From CALFCX01 sp041650595 (GTDB lineage: Bacteria > Margulisbacteria > WOR-1 > JAKLHX01), in assembly GCA_041650595.1 (NCBI GenBank), contig JBAZKW010000009.1:1-64000 (forward strand): 64,000 nucleotides of DNA, written 5' to 3'. The position numbers and the translations under genes were made by a program. Position 1 is the first letter of the stretch. The number at the start of each line of letters is the position of its first letter. The notes under the pieces are model-generated. The model saw only the letters and a list, made by a program, of their open reading frames with translations, made no database searches and had not been told where the DNA came from. Below are positions 15,196-22,965 of this stretch, piece by piece.

Positions 15196-16026
15196 ATGCA
15201 ACAGGCCACTACAGATAAAATAGACGAGCAGAACAAGAGAATCAAAGAAAAGATGATGAGGGTCAAACACAGCCTTATCGTTATGAGCGGAAAAGGCGGG
15301 GTCGGAAAAACTTCCGTCGCGGTCAATCTGGCCTATGCCCTGTCCCTTAGCGGGAAAAAGGTCGGGATACTGGATATCGATATTCATGGGCCGAACATCG
15401 CGAAAATGCTCGGAATTGAAAAGCAATCTATATATAACCTTGACTTTGGGATCGAGCCCGTCGAAGTATCGCAAAATCTAAAAGCGGTGAGCATGGCGCT
15501 TACGGGTTATGATGCGGACCAGCCGATGATCTGGCGAGGACCTATGAAGGCGGGGCTTATAAGACAGTTTTTAGCCGATGTTAACTGGGGAGATCTGGAC
15601 TACCTTATAATAGACTCTCCTCCCGGGACGGGGGACGAACCGCTAAGCGCCTGCCAGCTGATACCGAATGTTTCCGAAGCTATCATCGTTACCACTCCAC
15701 AGGATGTGGCGATACTTGACGCACGCAAAAGCGTTCTGTTCGCGAAGCAGATAAATATCCCGGTCGCGGGGATAATCGAGAACATGAGCGGGTTTATCTG
15801 TCCCCATTGCAATACAGAGTTGAATATTTTTAAAAAAGGAGGCGGAGAAAAGGCGGCGGCGGAGCTTGGAGTCCCTTTCCTGGGCAGGGTCCCTTTTGAG
15901 ATGGAGCTTGTCGAGCTGGCTGATAAAGGCACGCCTTTTGTCTCGTTCGCCGAAAAGTCAAGGTCAGCGGAAGCGTTCATGAAGATCGTGGATAACGTAA
16001 AAATATTTGTCGGAGATAAAAAATAA
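15196..16026 (+). CDS. mrp: Mrp/NBP35-family iron-sulfur carrier ATPase
   Basis: A 276-residue ATPase that binds and delivers iron-sulfur clusters. MSGKGGVGKTS near residue 33 is the deviant Walker A; DIDIHGPNIAKMLG, MIWRGPMK, LIIDSPPGTGDEPL and the CPHC pair at about residues 197-200 are the standard Mrp marks; the CxxC bridges a shared cluster in the dimer. The N-terminus is a short charged helix with no MIP18 domain. AAAGGAGAATG precedes the start, 13 bases after the scaffold gene. It is the third P-loop cluster ATPase in the operon. Confidence 0.95.
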   Translation: MQQATTDKIDEQNKRIKEKMMRVKHSLIVMSGKGGVGKTSVAVNLAYALSLSGKKVGILDIDIHGPNIAKMLGIEKQSIYNLDFGIEPVEVSQNLKAVSMALTGYDADQPMIWRGPMKAGLIRQFLADVNWGDLDYLIIDSPPGTGDEPLSACQLIPNVSEAIIVTTPQDVAILDARKSVLFAKQINIPVAGIIENMSGFICPHCNTELNIFKKGGGEKAAAELGVPFLGRVPFEMELVELADKGTPFVSFAEKSRSAEAFMKIVDNVKIFVGDKK

Positions 16027-16047
16027 ACTGAAGAAGGGAGAACAAAA

Positions 16048-16410
16048 ATGGCGTTCGGACCGCATCTGACGGTTGACGGAGAAGGATGTTCCTCAAAAGA
16101 CATCTCGAACATGAGCTTTTTGTACAAGTTCCTCGATGAATGTCCGCAAAAGATCCACATGACCAAAATAACCGAACCGTATATTGTCAGGATACCGAGA
16201 GGGCTCGCTGGAATGGTGCTCATCGCGGAAAGCCATATTTCGGTACACACATATCCAGGACTTAAGCGTATATATGTCGATATTTTTTCATGCAAACACT
16301 TTGACAGGGACAAAGCCCTCAAATATATCGTAAAATACTTTAACCCTAAACAATATCAAAGCGACTGCGTAAAAAGAGGCAAGAAATTCCCGAGATGGAG
16401 GAAAAAATGA
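16048..16410 (+). CDS. speD: S-adenosylmethionine decarboxylase proenzyme
   Basis: A 120-residue prokaryotic AdoMet decarboxylase, which makes decarboxylated AdoMet for spermidine-type polyamines. The self-cleavage site is ESHIS, with the Ser that becomes the pyruvoyl group, followed by VHTYP; YVDIFSCKHFD carries the catalytic Cys. The ribosome site AAGAAGGGAG is good. No spermidine synthase gene is in the window, and placement inside an iron-sulfur cluster operon is unusual. Either polyamine supply shares control with the cluster genes, or the decarboxylated AdoMet has another use here. It overlaps the DsrE-like gene by 4 bases. Confidence 0.92.
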   Translation: MAFGPHLTVDGEGCSSKDISNMSFLYKFLDECPQKIHMTKITEPYIVRIPRGLAGMVLIAESHISVHTYPGLKRIYVDIFSCKHFDRDKALKYIVKYFNPKQYQSDCVKRGKKFPRWRKK

Positions 16411-16727
16411 AAATCGGAGTGATTATTTCCGTGAACAATGCCGAGACCTGCTGGAACGCTCTTAGATACGCTAATTATTGCTTGGCGCAAAAGGATGAAG
16501 TGAAGGTCTTTTTTATGGGCGAAGGCGTTGAATACCAAAATATAAGCACTGACAAATTTGATGCTGTGAAACAGGCGGAGGAATTCATGGGTAGCGGCGG
16601 GAAAATATTTGCCTGTGGCAGCTGCATCAAATCGAGGGGACGGGAAGGCGGAGAAATGTGCCCGATTTCCACAATGAAAGATATGTACGATATCATCAAA
16701 GAAAGCGATAAATTCGTAACATTCTAA
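16407..16727 (+). CDS. DsrE/DsrF-like protein
   Basis: A 106-residue alpha/beta protein of the DsrE family. MKIGVIISVNNAETCWNALR and VFFMGEGVEYQNI give the first strands; ACGSCIKSRGREG places two Cys in the loop where DsrE proteins carry the active Cys, and a third lies in EMCPIST. Family members move sulfur or bind small thiols; some act with sulfur-relay tRNA enzymes. The ATG overlaps the speD stop. It may bring sulfur to the cluster assembly proteins of the operon, but that is inference. Confidence 0.83.
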   Translation: MKIGVIISVNNAETCWNALRYANYCLAQKDEVKVFFMGEGVEYQNISTDKFDAVKQAEEFMGSGGKIFACGSCIKSRGREGGEMCPISTMKDMYDIIKESDKFVTF

Positions 16728-16747
16728 GGGGGAGTGTTATAGAATAA

Positions 16748-17554
16748 ATGAAGACAATCAGGGCGGTAATAGGCCTGCTGTTGACAGTCCAATTGGCGGG
16801 CGCGGCCGCCGGCAAGGAGGTAATTGAAATGGGGGCAGTAAAAGACGGAGTCAAGATCACGGTAGTTTTTGACAACAAAACCGTTAGTAAAGACTATGAG
16901 GCGGGCTACGGTTTTGCCTGTGTGGTAGAAAAAAACGGAAAGAAAATACTTTTTGACACCGGTTGCTGCGGTAAGACATTGTTATCCAACATGAAAAAAG
17001 CAGGCATTAAACCTAAAGAGATTAATATTATTGTTTTATCACATTCGCACTGGGACCACACGGGAGGGCTGTTCGATTTTCTCAAGGAAAATAGCAACGT
17101 GACAGTTTATGTCCTTCCGTCTTTTTCTAAAAAGTTCAAGCAGGAGATAAAGAACAGCGGAGCGAAATTTAAAGAGAGTGCCGGATACACGGAAATAATT
17201 AAGGGGGTGTTCACCACCGGAGAGCTTGGCAGCAAGATCAAGGAGCAATCGCTGATCATCGACTCTTCCGAAGGGCCGGTGCTCATTACCGGCTGCGCGC
17301 ATCCCGGGATCGTAAGCATCGTGAAAAGCGCCGAAGCTTCACATAAACAAAGCATTTCGGTCATTTTAGGCGGGCTTCATTTGATGGAGAAGTCGTCCGC
17401 ACAGACGGACAGGATAATAACATCACTTAAAAAACTGGGGATAAAAAAGGTCGTCCCTCTGCATTGCACCGGGGACAGGCAGTCGAGGATGATAATTAAA
17501 GAGTTCGGTGCCGGAGATAAAAAGACAGGAGCGGGATCAAAGATAAAAATATGA
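16748..17554 (+). CDS. Metallo-beta-lactamase-fold hydrolase (RFA-P synthase-like)
   Basis: A 268-residue protein with the SHSHWDHTGG metal motif near residue 96, GCAHPG and the later HLM and PLHCTG motifs. This arrangement matches the COG1237 group named after 7,8-dihydropterin-6-methyl 4-(beta-ribofuranosyl)aminobenzene-5'-phosphate synthase; members elsewhere have unclear roles. Two starts compete: 16748, with GGGGGAG upstream and a plausible signal peptide ending AGAAAG; and 16829, with a near-perfect AAGGAGGT at 16814-16821 and a cytosolic start MGAVKDG. Both could be used. It overlaps the YibE/F gene by 4 bases. Confidence 0.85.
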   Translation: MKTIRAVIGLLLTVQLAGAAAGKEVIEMGAVKDGVKITVVFDNKTVSKDYEAGYGFACVVEKNGKKILFDTGCCGKTLLSNMKKAGIKPKEINIIVLSHSHWDHTGGLFDFLKENSNVTVYVLPSFSKKFKQEIKNSGAKFKESAGYTEIIKGVFTTGELGSKIKEQSLIIDSSEGPVLITGCAHPGIVSIVKSAEASHKQSISVILGGLHLMEKSSAQTDRIITSLKKLGIKKVVPLHCTGDRQSRMIIKEFGAGDKKTGAGSKIKI

Positions 17555-18693
17555 AAAAAACACTTGCTATATTTTTTGCGGTAATCTCTCTTTGTTTCGT
17601 ATTACGGGCCGACGCGGCGGTAAAATATGAGACGTCCAAATTCTCGTACGAGAAAGGCCGCATAATAAGCGCCGTGTACGCCGATGACAACCTTTATACC
17701 CAAAGGGTCAGTATAAAGGTCCTGTCAGGAAAGTTTAAAGGGAGAACAGTCAGCGTTAACCATATGACTTCAAGTATGGCCGGAGGGTCGATGGTCCTTA
17801 AAGAAGGCGATAACATTATTGTATACGCGGAAGAAAATCCCACTAAGGCGGAAAGCCCGGACGGAAGCCCGATCATCCAGGTTGACGGGTTTCAGAGGGA
17901 TACGCCTTTGATTTGGCTTGCAATTCTATTCGCTTCCGTGCTGGTCTTGACCGGCGGACTTAAAGGGCTGAAATCGCTCATAAGCCTTATATTGACGATC
18001 GCTCTTATCTTTTTTGTGCTGATCCCTTTGACGTTAAGAGGGATAAACCCCATTCTTGTCACTTGTTTTATTTCTGCCGTGATCGCTGCCGTTGTGTTCC
18101 GGATAGTGGGCGGAAATAATCTGAAATCTCTAAGCGGTGCGATAGGAACGGTGCTCGGAGTAACGGCCGCCGGATTGATAGCCGTTTACGCGGGAAGCTT
18201 TATGAATTTGACCGGGCTAAGTTCCGAGGAATCCCTGATGCTGATGTATTCATTAAAACTAAAAATAGACTTTGTAGGCTTGCTTTTCAGCGGAGTGATC
18301 ATCGGAGCCCTGGGGGCAGTCATGGACGTCGGGATGTCGATAGCTTCCGCCATTGAGGAAGTCCGGAGGGTCCGTCCGGGATCATCGTTCCTGCAATTAT
18401 TTAATTCGGGAATGAACGTAGGAAAAGATGTAATGGGCACTATGAGCAATACTTTGATACTTGCTTATGTCGGCGCGTCACTGCCGCTTATAATCCTTTT
18501 TATTTCGTCGGAAATGTCCTTTGTGAAGATCGCGAACATGGAGCTTATCGCGGAAGAAGTATTGCGGGCGCTTTCGGGCAGCATCGGGCTGATACTTTGC
18601 ATACCGATAACCGCTTTTATTTCGGCCCTGCTGTTCTTCTTAAGTAAAAAGAAAGGAGTCCCATCTTATGAGCCCCAGACCAAGAAAGTTTAG
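17551..18693 (+). CDS. YibE/F-family membrane protein
   Basis: A 380-residue protein with a signal peptide (ending RADAA), an extracytoplasmic beta domain of about 110 residues and then about seven membrane helices. TPLIWLAILFASVLVLTGG, GALGAVMDVGMSIASAI and SNTLILAYVGASLPL are hallmarks of YibE/F (PF07907), a putative exporter or channel of unknown substrate. It overlaps the upstream gene by 4 bases and the DUF134 gene by 26 bases. It is the only multi-helix membrane protein of the operon, so it may move a product, metal or sulfur species across the membrane; that is not shown by the sequence. Confidence 0.88.
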   Translation: MKKTLAIFFAVISLCFVLRADAAVKYETSKFSYEKGRIISAVYADDNLYTQRVSIKVLSGKFKGRTVSVNHMTSSMAGGSMVLKEGDNIIVYAEENPTKAESPDGSPIIQVDGFQRDTPLIWLAILFASVLVLTGGLKGLKSLISLILTIALIFFVLIPLTLRGINPILVTCFISAVIAAVVFRIVGGNNLKSLSGAIGTVLGVTAAGLIAVYAGSFMNLTGLSSEESLMLMYSLKLKIDFVGLLFSGVIIGALGAVMDVGMSIASAIEEVRRVRPGSSFLQLFNSGMNVGKDVMGTMSNTLILAYVGASLPLIILFISSEMSFVKIANMELIAEEVLRALSGSIGLILCIPITAFISALLFFLSKKKGVPSYEPQTKKV

Positions 18694-19015
18694 ATTCTGC
18701 CGGCAATTCAACGGCGCTGATTTTTATAAGCCCAGAGGGATACCTCTCTCAATGCTTGAACTGGTGGATCTCAGCGTTGAAGAGCTGGAAGCGCTACGTC
18801 TGTGCGACTTTGAAGAGCTTGAGCAGGAGGAAGCCGCTAAAAAAATGGACATTTCCAGAGCTACTTTCCAGCGGGACCTCTACTCCGCCAGAAAGAAGGT
18901 AGCGGACGCGCTGCTCCATTCAAAGGCGATCAAGATCAACAAGACTGATGCGGGTCGTGCTGGTCGGAGGGATCGCGAATCATCTGCGCGGACGGAATCT
19001 TCTCATCAAGAGTGA
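18668..19015 (+). CDS. DUF134 (UPF0251) helix-turn-helix protein
   Basis: A 115-residue protein starting MSPRPRKFRFC, with the conserved FKPRGIP-like YKPRGIPLS and a sigma-4-like helix-turn-helix (EEAAKKMDISRATFQRDLYSARKKVADAL, about 53-81). DUF134 proteins are predicted DNA-binding regulators usually coded next to NifX-like and MinD-like genes, as here. The start lies inside yibEF after AAAGAAAGGAG. The last 25 residues are Arg/Ser-rich and unlike the family; they arise where the frame runs into the end of the convergent copA gene (36-base overlap). It is the best candidate for the factor acting at the 10608-10623 palindrome. Confidence 0.87.
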   Translation: MSPRPRKFRFCRQFNGADFYKPRGIPLSMLELVDLSVEELEALRLCDFEELEQEEAAKKMDISRATFQRDLYSARKKVADALLHSKAIKINKTDAGRAGRRDRESSARTESSHQE

Positions 19016-21364
19016 GTTTGACACTACCGAGACGGAACTAAACGCCATTGCGGCGCCCGCTATGACCGGGTTCAAAAGAAAGCCCGTAACAGGATAAAGG
19101 ATCCCGGCGGCAATTGGTATTCCGAGGGTATTATAGACAAAAGCCCAGAACAGATTTTGCCTGATCTTTTTCATTGTAAAACTGCTGAGGTCTATCGCGG
19201 TTATCACGTCGCGCAGATCTTCCTTTACAAGTATTATTTCCCCGGTCTCGATCGCAACGTCGGTACCCCCGCCGATCGCGATACCGATATCCGCCTGGGC
19301 AAGGGCCGGTGCGTCGTTTATACCGTCGCCGACCATTGCGACCTTTTTGCCTTCGCCCTGCAGGCGCTTGATGTTCTCGGCCTTTTCCTGAGGAAGCACC
19401 TCGGCAAGTACCCGTTCGATCCCGGCCTGAAGCGCTATGGCCTCTGCTGTTCTTGCGTTGTCGCCGGTGATCATAACAACTTCTTTGCCCATGAGACGGA
19501 GCGTCTTTACGGCTTCTGATGAGAACTCTTTTAACGTATCAGCCGCGGCTATCAGCCCGTCCGCTTGCGAGTTTTTTGCGACGATCATAACGGTCTTGCC
19601 CTGCGCTTCGAGTTCACTGATCCTTTGTTCAAGGCCTGTTATACCGATGTTCCTGTCCTGCATGAGCTTTCTGTTGCCGAAAAGCACGGTATCTATTCCA
19701 AGCTTTATTTCAACGCCTTTTCCCGGAACGGAATCAAAGCTGTCCGGATCTTTAGCCTCTATTTTTTCAAGTGCGGCTTTTTTGAGGACCGCTTCGGCCA
19801 AAGGATGCTCGGACTTTTTTTCGGCCGCAGCCGCAAGGAACAAGATGTCGTTCACATTGCCCGTGTAATTTCCAATTACGACAATATCCGTTACCTCCGG
19901 CTTTCCCTTTGTAAGAGTCCCTGTTTTATCGAAAACGACCGTGTCAAGCGAGCTGGCTTTCTGCAGCGCTTCCGCGCTCTTGATCAGGATCCCGTGTTCC
20001 GCACCGAGCCCTGTCCCGATCATCACGGCGGTAGGAGTCGCCAGACCGATGGCGCAGGGGCAGGCGATGATGAGCACGGTGATAAAAACGGTCAGAGAAA
20101 ATATGAAGGTTTGGCCGGCGAGCAGCCAGATGACGAAAGACAAGATCCCGATGAGCAGTACCGTGGGTACAAAATACGCGGCGACGATGTCCGCCAGCTT
20201 CTGTATCGGCGCTTTACTTCCCTGGGCTTCCTCGACCAGACGGACCATCTGCGACAGGAAACTGTCTTTTCCTATCTTTTCAGCCCTAAACCTGAACGAG
20301 CCGGTTTTGTTTATCGTTGCGCCGATCACTTTGTCTTCGGGACGCTTTTCAACGGGGATGCTCTCGCCCGTCATCATGGATTCATCTACGGATGAGGAGC
20401 CGCTGACGACCGTGCCGTCGACGGGCACTTTGCCGCCCGGCTTGACCACGACAATATCCCCGATCTCCATCTCTTCGATCCTGATCTCGATCTCTTTGCC
20501 GTCCCGCTCGACTGTCGCGGTCTTTGCCTGAAGGCTGATCAGCTTTTTTATCGCCTCGGAAGTTCGTCCTTTGGCGGCAGCCTCGAGATATTTGCCGAGC
20601 AGGATAAAGGTGATCAACAGTCCCGCGGCCTCATAATAAAGGTTGTGCATGCTGTAGGCACCGCTTCCCGTCCATATCGCGACGGTTACAAAGAGACTGT
20701 AAAGAAAAGCGGACCCGACCCCCATCGCGACAAGTGTGTCCATGTTCGCGGTCCTGGTCCTAAAAAGTGAAAATATTCCTCTGGTAAAAAATATCCAGCC
20801 AAACATCATTATAGGAATAGTGATAAGAAGCTGTATCAAAGGCGCGTTTTGCATAACAGGGCCCGGCATAGGCAGACGCAAAAGGTCCGCGAGCATGAAA
20901 TACATAAGAGGGATGCTCAATATGAGCGAACCGGCGAACCTTATCTTCAAATTGTGCATCTCTTTTTTTTCGGCTGATTTTCCTCCGGACTTGATCACGT
21001 GATAGCCGGTCGCGTTGATGATCTTTTCTATTCTGTCGGCATTTGTCTTTCCGGGATCGTATTCTACGGTCGCTTTTTCCGATGCAAAATTGATGCTGGC
21101 ATCGATTATGCCCAGGTGTTTTTTTAGGGCGTTTTCAATGGCCAGAACGCATGATGCGCACGACATGCCGGAAATATTGAGTATGATCTTTTCGCTTTTG
21201 CCTTTGCCGATAACTTCCACGTGCTTGTGCTCTCCGGCGTTGCCGAGGAACGTTTCAAGACAGTGCTTGCTGCAGAAATAATAAGTCTTTCCGTCCTTTT
21301 CAGCCTTGAACTTTGATTTTTCGGTGTCAACTTCCATGCCGCAAACCGGATCGATAGCTTTCAT
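18980..21364 (-). CDS. copA: Copper-type P1B ATPase with YHS and HMA domains
   Basis: A 794-residue heavy-metal pump. It begins with a YHS domain (DPVCGMEVD, residues 5-45), then an HMA domain with SGMSCASC (66-73), eight membrane helices with the CPC site (IIACPCAIGLATPT), the phosphorylation motif DKTGTLTKG, TGD and the hinge GDGINDAPALA. The CPC type with NP/MS downstream fits Cu+ export. The YHS domain, known to bind metal at some P1B ATPase N-termini, replaces the second HMA often seen. The ribosome site GGAGGA is clear. Its 3' end overlaps the convergent DUF134 gene. Confidence 0.95.
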   Translation of the reverse strand: MKAIDPVCGMEVDTEKSKFKAEKDGKTYYFCSKHCLETFLGNAGEHKHVEVIGKGKSEKIILNISGMSCASCVLAIENALKKHLGIIDASINFASEKATVEYDPGKTNADRIEKIINATGYHVIKSGGKSAEKKEMHNLKIRFAGSLILSIPLMYFMLADLLRLPMPGPVMQNAPLIQLLITIPIMMFGWIFFTRGIFSLFRTRTANMDTLVAMGVGSAFLYSLFVTVAIWTGSGAYSMHNLYYEAAGLLITFILLGKYLEAAAKGRTSEAIKKLISLQAKTATVERDGKEIEIRIEEMEIGDIVVVKPGGKVPVDGTVVSGSSSVDESMMTGESIPVEKRPEDKVIGATINKTGSFRFRAEKIGKDSFLSQMVRLVEEAQGSKAPIQKLADIVAAYFVPTVLLIGILSFVIWLLAGQTFIFSLTVFITVLIIACPCAIGLATPTAVMIGTGLGAEHGILIKSAEALQKASSLDTVVFDKTGTLTKGKPEVTDIVVIGNYTGNVNDILFLAAAAEKKSEHPLAEAVLKKAALEKIEAKDPDSFDSVPGKGVEIKLGIDTVLFGNRKLMQDRNIGITGLEQRISELEAQGKTVMIVAKNSQADGLIAAADTLKEFSSEAVKTLRLMGKEVVMITGDNARTAEAIALQAGIERVLAEVLPQEKAENIKRLQGEGKKVAMVGDGINDAPALAQADIGIAIGGGTDVAIETGEIILVKEDLRDVITAIDLSSFTMKKIRQNLFWAFVYNTLGIPIAAGILYPVTGFLLNPVIAGAAMAFSSVSVVSNSLLMRRFRPRR

Positions 21365-21396
21365 GATAAGTCCTCCTATATCTGATTTGGGCCGCT

Positions 21397-22173
21397 TTAG
21401 CGGAACAGCATATAAGCCGCGAACAATAGCGCCGCGATCATCCTGTACACACCAAAAGGTACAAAACTGTGCTTTTTGACAAACCCGAGCAGGAACTTAA
21501 TGCTTAACATCGCCACGATGAACGAAACAACAAATCCGACGGCCAGGATCCCAAACTGATCAGAAGTTATAGTGCTTCCGCTTTTTGCCAGGTCCAATAC
21601 AGATGCCGCAAGCATCGTCGGGACTGCCAAAAGGAACGAGAACTCTACAATAGTTGTCCTTTTTAAACCCAGGGTAAGGCCTCCGATGATGGTTGCCGCC
21701 GAGCGCGATATACCGGGCACCACCGCGAGCGACTGAAAAAGCCCGATACCGACGCATTTTGAATAGGGGATAGTCGAGATATCCTCGTGCGCGGAAGCTT
21801 TTTCTTTGTGGATCAGCTCAAACAGTATGATAAGCGCGCCGCCGATGAAAAGCGCCCACACAATGACGGAAGTACTGCCCAGAAGGACGGTTTTTATGAT
21901 CTTGTAAAGGACAAATCCTACAATTGCCGTCGGTATGAATGCCGCCAGAACTCTTTTCAGGCTTTCAAAGTCCAAAAGGAACCTTTTCCAGTAGAGCGCG
22001 GCCACCGAAAGTATCGCGCCAAACTGGATGACTATTTCAAAACTTTTTACGAAATCAGTTTGAGCGATGTTCATGACCTTTGCGGCAAGCACCATGTGGG
22101 CGGTGGATGATATCGGAAGGAACTCAGTTATGCCTTCGATGACCCCGATAATTATGCTTTGAAAAATGTCCAT
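21397..22173 (-). CDS. uppP: Undecaprenyl-diphosphatase
   Basis: A 258-residue inner-membrane enzyme that turns undecaprenyl diphosphate into the monophosphate lipid carrier for peptidoglycan and other cell-surface polymers. Signatures are GVIEGITEFLPISSTAHM near the N-terminus and VPGISRSAATIIGGL in the middle, with the catalytic Glu and Arg/Ser residues of BacA/UppP. About eight helices are present, at the family's usual length. It lies 6 bases after a ZIP transporter on the same strand and 32 bases before copA, so the three may be read together. Confidence 0.96.
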   Translation of the reverse strand: MDIFQSIIIGVIEGITEFLPISSTAHMVLAAKVMNIAQTDFVKSFEIVIQFGAILSVAALYWKRFLLDFESLKRVLAAFIPTAIVGFVLYKIIKTVLLGSTSVIVWALFIGGALIILFELIHKEKASAHEDISTIPYSKCVGIGLFQSLAVVPGISRSAATIIGGLTLGLKRTTIVEFSFLLAVPTMLAASVLDLAKSGSTITSDQFGILAVGFVVSFIVAMLSIKFLLGFVKKHSFVPFGVYRMIAALLFAAYMLFR

Positions 22174-22179
22174 TTTTAC

Positions 22180-22932
22180 TTACTTTCCTATAAGAAGCAA
22201 CAGGAACATTACCGCAATACCAAGCAATATGAACACAAGCTGCAGCCAAGCTTTGGGAAAGTCCATTTGGTCGTGGAGAGAGGGGATAAGGTCGCTTCCC
22301 GCCATATAAATAAACCCGCCGGCAGTTATAGGAAGCAGAGCGGTCAAAGCTGTTTTTAAATGAAGTCCAAAGGATAGAGCGACAAAAGCTCCGACCACTG
22401 CGAATAATGCGGAAACCAGATTGAAAAACAGGGCCCTCCATGGAGACAGTCCCCCATGCACCAAAATACCAAAATCTCCAATTTCCTGCGGTATCTCATG
22501 CAGTATGATGGCGATCGTAGTTGCGATGCCGACAGGCACACTTATTATGTAGCTTGCCCCGATCGCAAGGCCGTCGAACATATTATGCACACCATCACCG
22601 ATGATGTTCATAAATACTACCGGGTGCGGATGCTCCTGCGACGTAGGGATATGGCAATGCCGCCATAATATGAACTTTTCCAATATAAAAAAAAGGATGA
22701 TCCCGACAAGCACAAAAAAACAGGCGTAAGCGGAGCTCCCCAGCTGTTCTATGCTTTCCGGTATCAGATGGATAAAGGCATCTCCCAATAACCCGCCCAC
22801 GGCAAAGCTTACCATAAGAAAGATGAGTTTTTGCAGTATTTTTGGCTTCAAAGCCAGGGTAAAGACCCCGATAAGAGAAATAAGGCTGATCATAACTACC
22901 GAGGCCATCGAATATATCCACGCGTGCAACAT
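22180..22932 (-). CDS. ZIP-family divalent metal transporter, copy 2
   Basis: A 250-residue transporter almost identical to the protein at 6515-7264; the long metal-motif block NIIGDGVHNMFDGLAIGAS, the loop WRHCHIPTSQEHPHP and most helices are shared, with changes mainly at the two ends. Here it sits with uppP and copA and has no Fur-family gene beside it. It starts at ATG with no ribosome site; TATAAT lies 6 bases upstream, so the mRNA may be leaderless. Two close copies in different control settings suggest expression under different metal or stress conditions. Confidence 0.9.
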   Translation of the reverse strand: MLHAWIYSMASVVMISLISLIGVFTLALKPKILQKLIFLMVSFAVGGLLGDAFIHLIPESIEQLGSSAYACFFVLVGIILFFILEKFILWRHCHIPTSQEHPHPVVFMNIIGDGVHNMFDGLAIGASYIISVPVGIATTIAIILHEIPQEIGDFGILVHGGLSPWRALFFNLVSALFAVVGAFVALSFGLHLKTALTALLPITAGGFIYMAGSDLIPSLHDQMDFPKAWLQLVFILLGIAVMFLLLLIGK

Positions 22933-22938
22933 TATCAG

Positions 22939-22944
22939 ATTATA
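22939..22944 (-). promoter_or_regulatory. -10 box directly before ZIP copy 2
   Basis: On the minus strand TATAAT (22944-22939) is followed by 6 bases and then the ATG at 22932. Transcription would begin at or near the A of the start codon. Confidence 0.5.
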
Positions 22945-22965
22945 ACACGGAGAAAATTTGTAATA

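Noticed and set aside
19157..20531. Plus-strand open frames of up to 276 residues
   Set aside because: They are antisense to copA, whose protein matches the family throughout; they have no ribosome site or family motifs.
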